Shown: positions 60,640 to 64,000 of the stretch, in pieces | How the letters are laid out: every line of letters starts with the position of its first letter | Numbering within the stretch: position 1 is the stretch's first letter | Source of the DNA: Atherix ibis | Lineage: Eukaryota; Arthropoda; Insecta; Diptera; Athericidae | Length of the DNA stretch: 64,000 nucleotides | Direction: 5' to 3' | Assembly: GCA_958298945.1 (NCBI GenBank) | Contig: OY282609.1 | Coordinates: 34,197,212 to 34,261,211, forward strand | The notes under the pieces: model-generated | What the model was told of the DNA's origin: nothing | Seen by the model: the letters and a program-made list of their open reading frames with translations, nothing else | Databases searched by the model: none | Made by a program: the position numbers and the translations under genes

Positions 60640-61460
60640 CTTTTTTTATCATTGAAATAATGAATCACTCTTTTTTGATGGGAAAATTTTATTTAATCTT
60701 TTTCTTAGATTTCAAAAAAAAATTAAATAAATTAATTTTGATGGTTAGTTTTTTAATGACTAAAGTTCAGTCACGATTTATAACCAACTTTTAAAAATCT
60801 CGGAAATAAAAATCAATCTTTTCTAAAGAAATATTTTTTGTTAAAAAATAAATAAATTTGTTTCGCTTAAAAAATATTTGGTATCTTAAATTTCAATAAT
60901 TTTAAGAGTTGTTTTTTGATTTTCTAAAAGTTATATAACTTTTTTTTAAGAAAAAATACAATTTCGAATAGATTTTAGCGTAGTTTTGTTTTGAAATAAA
61001 ACAAAACAATCTGAGAACAGTTAATTTACTTTTAATATATTTTTAAACTCAAATAAATAAAAATATAAGAATACAATTAAATAATAAGTTAAAATAAAAC
61101 AAAAGATAATATTTAAAATGAATTTAAAAAAAAGTTTAATTTGAACATACTCGTAGCTCAATGAAAATACAAAAATTTTGAATTAAATAATGAAAAAACA
61201 CAAATAATTAGAGGGAAGAAATTAAAATAATTAAAGAAATTTTAAAGAAGCAGATATGCAGAAATTTTCATAAAAAATTTGTAACAGAATAAAATTCTTA
61301 AAAATTAATTGCCTAAAAAGAAGTAATTCCAATGAAAATACCTCAAAAAAGAGGTTAACATAAACATAAGCAAATGAAATAAAATTACGTTGAATTAAAA
61401 ACAATTTTAAGATGAAATCAATTTGGTTGAAAGCAAAGTGAAGCTCCAAATTTAATATTT
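60640..61460. other. AT-rich intron or flank
   Basis: Extremely A/T-rich; nothing recognised. Confidence 0.4.
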
Positions 61461-61465
61461 AAATA

Positions 61466-62275
61466 CGAGGTCTGTTCAAAAAGTATTGCGAATTTTGTGT
61501 TTTTTTTTTCAAGAATTATTTATTTATTCATGAATATCTACTTTGTCCCCTTCAAAGTAATTGCCCGCCAGATATTATACACTTGTGCCAACGTTTTTTC
61601 CAATCCTCGAAGCACTTCAAAAAATAATTTTTTATGATCTTGTTCAGCTCCTTCGATGCCGTCTTTATCTCCTCAATCGTAGCGTAGCGTCGTACCTTCA
61701 TGGGGCTCTTCAGTTTCGGGAACAAGAAAAAGTCACAGGGGGCCAGATCTGGGGAATACGCTGGCTGCGGCACTATTAGTGTCTTGTTTTTGGCCAAAAG
61801 GTAAAAGCCAATTTTTGTGCTTCGACAAAACCGGGCATTTCTAGCGATTTGCTTCGCGCAACTTGCGCATAACTTGCAGGTAATATTTCTTATCGACTGT
61901 TCTACCCTATGACAAGAACTCATCTTCTCAGCCCTCCGGGAACATTTTGTACCACCGATAACCGTTGCTTCGGTCCAAGGTAGCTTCACCATATGCTACA
62001 GTTAACTTCGGAATGCGTCCGCGCAATTAATTTTGTTTTTTTCACAGAAAATTTGTACAGATTCTTTGATCCATTTTTTGGAATGGGCAAAAATTGAAGA
62101 CAAGCCAAAACACGTGCAGCAAAGCAGCTGCCAAAAATTAACTGAACCTTCAAAATTGCCGTACGTGTCGGCATAAGTGGGAGCTGTGAGTACCAATATA
62201 ACGCCACAAAAAATCGAAAATCGAATATATGTAACCCGCGGAAATTCAAAATTCGCGATGCTTTTTGAACAGAAC
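61466..62275 (-). mobile_element. Mariner family B copy 6, with native start
   Basis: The left terminus CGAGGTCTGTTCAAAAAG follows TA at 61,464-61,465; the right end near 62,275 is decayed. On the minus strand the 5' UTR leads at about 62,075 into the transposase start, MDQRICTNF-like, then CEKNKINCADAFRS. This is the N-terminus that the other copies have lost. About 26 codons later, a large deletion and some foreign sequence join it to the catalytic part: EMSSCHRVEQSIRNITC (frame-shifted), KNKTLIVPQPAYSPDLAPCDFF, then KSPMKVRRYATIEEIKTAS and WKKRWHKCIISGG. The GDE box and second Asp are missing. Confidence 0.86.
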
Positions 62276-62284
62276 ACATACAGC

Positions 62285-62795
62285 TGAAATATTAAAGGTC
62301 AACTCAATCATTTAGTGTAGGTTTTTTTGAGTCTTTGAAAGTACAATATCATTTAAGTTAAATTAAAAATAAAATATAATAATTTTCAGTATAGAAATAG
62401 AAATTTTTGAATAAAAATTTTTGACAAGACACTACTATTAACAGAAACGTTTTAGAAAATTATAAAGTTCTATCAAAAAAGATATGATAGGTAGTCAAGA
62501 ACATGTAATATTTAACAAAACTTAAAATGTATATTTATTTTAATTTAAAACCTTCTTCAAAGAATATTAAGTCGTCAGAGAATTTTTGGATGCCAAGTTG
62601 TTGATAAAGTTAGGCTATGATAGGTTGCACAAACAAGAATAGGGGTTGTATGAATAGTACCTAGCCTTGGTAAGAACCATCTCTTGTTCTATTAAAATAG
62701 TATGCTACTATTAATATGTTAACAAGTGTGCTGTTAAATTTTCAATCAGTTGAATCATTTAGTTTGCGAATGTCAGCCATTTAAATTGAACAACT
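62285..62795. other. AT-rich intron or flank
   Basis: Nothing recognised. Confidence 0.4.
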
Positions 62796-62799
62796 ATTG

Positions 62800-63250
62800 T
62801 GATTTTATAATAGTGCCAAAAATCAAATATTGGGCCGTAATAAAATATTAGTTCTTAAATAAAAAAATGAATGATAAGATAGAAGGGATAGTTAGCGAAG
62901 TTTATGGGAATCTGAACCTTTGTTATTGGCTGTAGAAAATTGTACAGATAAATTTAAACGGGGCCGTATAAACATTTTTGATGAATAACGTCCAGTTCAT
63001 CTAAATGATGAATAGCATCCAGTTCATCAAGATATTGTTTTAAACGACTCTCGAGTGAAAGTGTGTAAGAGCTGACAAATTTTACATACAATTTTTGGTA
63101 TCATAAAGCAATCGGCAAGATCGCTGCCGCGTTTACTAGCACCTGACTAAAAATGAGTTCCTGTAACCTCTGAAGAGTTAGAAAGATCATATTTTTTAAT
63201 TTCGAGACAAAGATACAAAAATTTTCGATAAAATGTATCGATTTAAGATA
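62800..63250 (+). pseudogene. Mariner transposase N-terminal fragment related to the 12.8-kb element
   Basis: Broken plus-strand frames read VPKIKYWAVIKY (near 62,812), KKMNDKIEGIVSEVYGN, then CTDKFKRGRINIFDE (near 62,950-62,990), RVKVCKS near 63,055 and LPRLLAPD near 63,125-63,150. The order matches IRFLFLEGKT, GRTSVFDEPRPG, RRLKVHE and WVPRLLTPE of the intact transposase. It is old, with many stops and a short internal direct repeat (GTCCAGTTCATC), and covers only the DNA-binding half. Confidence 0.65.
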
Positions 63251-63259
63251 ATGCTATAA

Positions 63260-64000
63260 ATACAATAATAAAATAAATTTTTCATATAAAAATATTTATT
63301 TTTTGTTATGTTTTCATATTGTTTTGTACAAAAATATGTTTTCATATTGTTTTGTACAAAACTATAGTTTTATTAAAGATAAATAAAACTAAACACCGAT
63401 GAACAACTATTATTTATTTTTCTATGTATGGTATTTTATGTATTTTATACAGAATTACTGTGGTAAGTCATAGTAATAATAATAAATATATTTAAAATTA
63501 CCTCCAATTTTATAAAAATTAAAATTGTTAATAAAAATATTAGGAATTCAGGACACTTGAATATAAAAGCAAGCGTACAAGAATTTTTGATTTGATTTGT
63601 CAAGTTCAAAAGAATGTTTGGCGATGTTAAAGTGTAATCCGAAAAAAATGTCTATTTTGAATGGTTAGATAGATCATATTTTTGAGATGGGATGTAAAAT
63701 CTTAGACTATATATATTAAGTAGGAGACTAAAACGATAATCTGTTGAAGAATAATTTTACACAAAAATATTTTCTCTTGTCAAGGCTAGGTATTAATCAT
63801 ACAACCTCCGTTTATTGAACTGGAATAAGCAAGTCTAATTTATAATTATAGAAACGAACCAGACTCTATGATGGTTGTAGTTAGATCTGGTTTCAACGGA
63901 AAACTAAGGTTTTGTGCCATGATGTGTGGTTTCGTCTTTTGTAAAGTGCCTAGACAGGATTTCTGTTACATTTAGTTCCGTACTGCCTTTTTAATTTTCA
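63260..64000. other. AT-rich stretch at the window end
   Basis: Contains the tandem duplication at 63.3 kb and a second copy of the short dispersed motif AGGTATTAATCATACAACC near 63,792. No exon of the sidestep-like gene was recognised. Confidence 0.4.
63308..63362. repeat. Tandem duplication, about 27 bp
   Basis: ATGTTTTCATATTGTTTTGT followed by ACAAAA occurs twice in direct succession. Confidence 0.85.

Overview
This window is AT-rich eukaryotic, insect-type nuclear DNA. It has small exons with GT/AG junctions, very long introns, many degraded mariner-family transposons and several Jockey-like non-LTR retrotransposon remnants. The host gene and the transposon mix fit a higher fly (Diptera), but the species cannot be fixed from the sequence alone.

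One host gene is clear. It is a sidestep-family cell-surface receptor on the minus strand. Eight exons, read from right to left, lie at 58,634-58,736, 50,732-50,843, 40,252-40,333, 39,812-39,953, 36,198-36,379, 33,222-33,415, 22,419-22,533 and 21,195-21,289. They join in one open frame with matching phases at all seven junctions, 1,025 nt in total. They encode the last immunoglobulin domain, a fibronectin-III domain, a transmembrane helix and part of the cytoplasmic tail. The signal peptide and the earlier Ig domains must lie beyond 64,000. The 3' end lies below 21 kb and may be outside the window; a 40-nt tail exon at 8,599-8,638 is a weak candidate.

Nearly everything else is intronic or 3'-flanking DNA filled with transposons. 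At least seven mariner-like lineages can be told apart by termini and transposase motifs. (1) An apparently intact 1,291-bp element at 12,790-14,080 with perfect 28-bp inverted repeats, TA duplications and an uninterrupted 349-aa transposase with D158, D252 and D287; a decayed relative lies at 62.8-63.25 kb. (2) Himar/irritans-like pieces at 23.2-24.0 and 31.5-31.9 kb. (3) Mos1/mauritiana-like copies at 7.2-8.5, 30.1-31.2 and 41.6-42.4 kb. (4) SETMAR/cecropia-like copies at 34.3-35.4 and 42.4-43.1 kb. (5) Another decayed group at 3.2-3.9, 27.8-28.1 and 47.5-49.1 kb. (6) A six-copy family with CGAGGTCTGTTC termini at 0-0.7, 12.0-12.7, 26.9-27.8, 49.2-50.0, 56.3-57.2 and 61.5-62.3 kb; three copies lack the exact coding segment for the N-terminal DNA-binding domain, and two or three have their 3' end replaced by an inverted copy of the 5' end. 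(7) A group with the PPRS-type third catalytic box at 18.5-20.8, 35.6-36.0 and 45.4-45.7 kb. Two further fragments at 46.8-47.3 and 59.9-60.2 kb resemble each other.

Other elements are Jockey-like reverse transcriptase remnants (1.0-2.9, 17.8-18.2, 29.2-29.7, 41.2-41.4 kb), an RNase H-bearing non-LTR remnant (5.25-5.9 kb), an R1-like remnant (19.2-19.8 kb), a piggyBac-like remnant (43.3-44.1 kb) and a GAAGAT microsatellite with duplicated flanks (53.7-54.5 kb). No tRNA, rRNA or CRISPR sequence was recognised.
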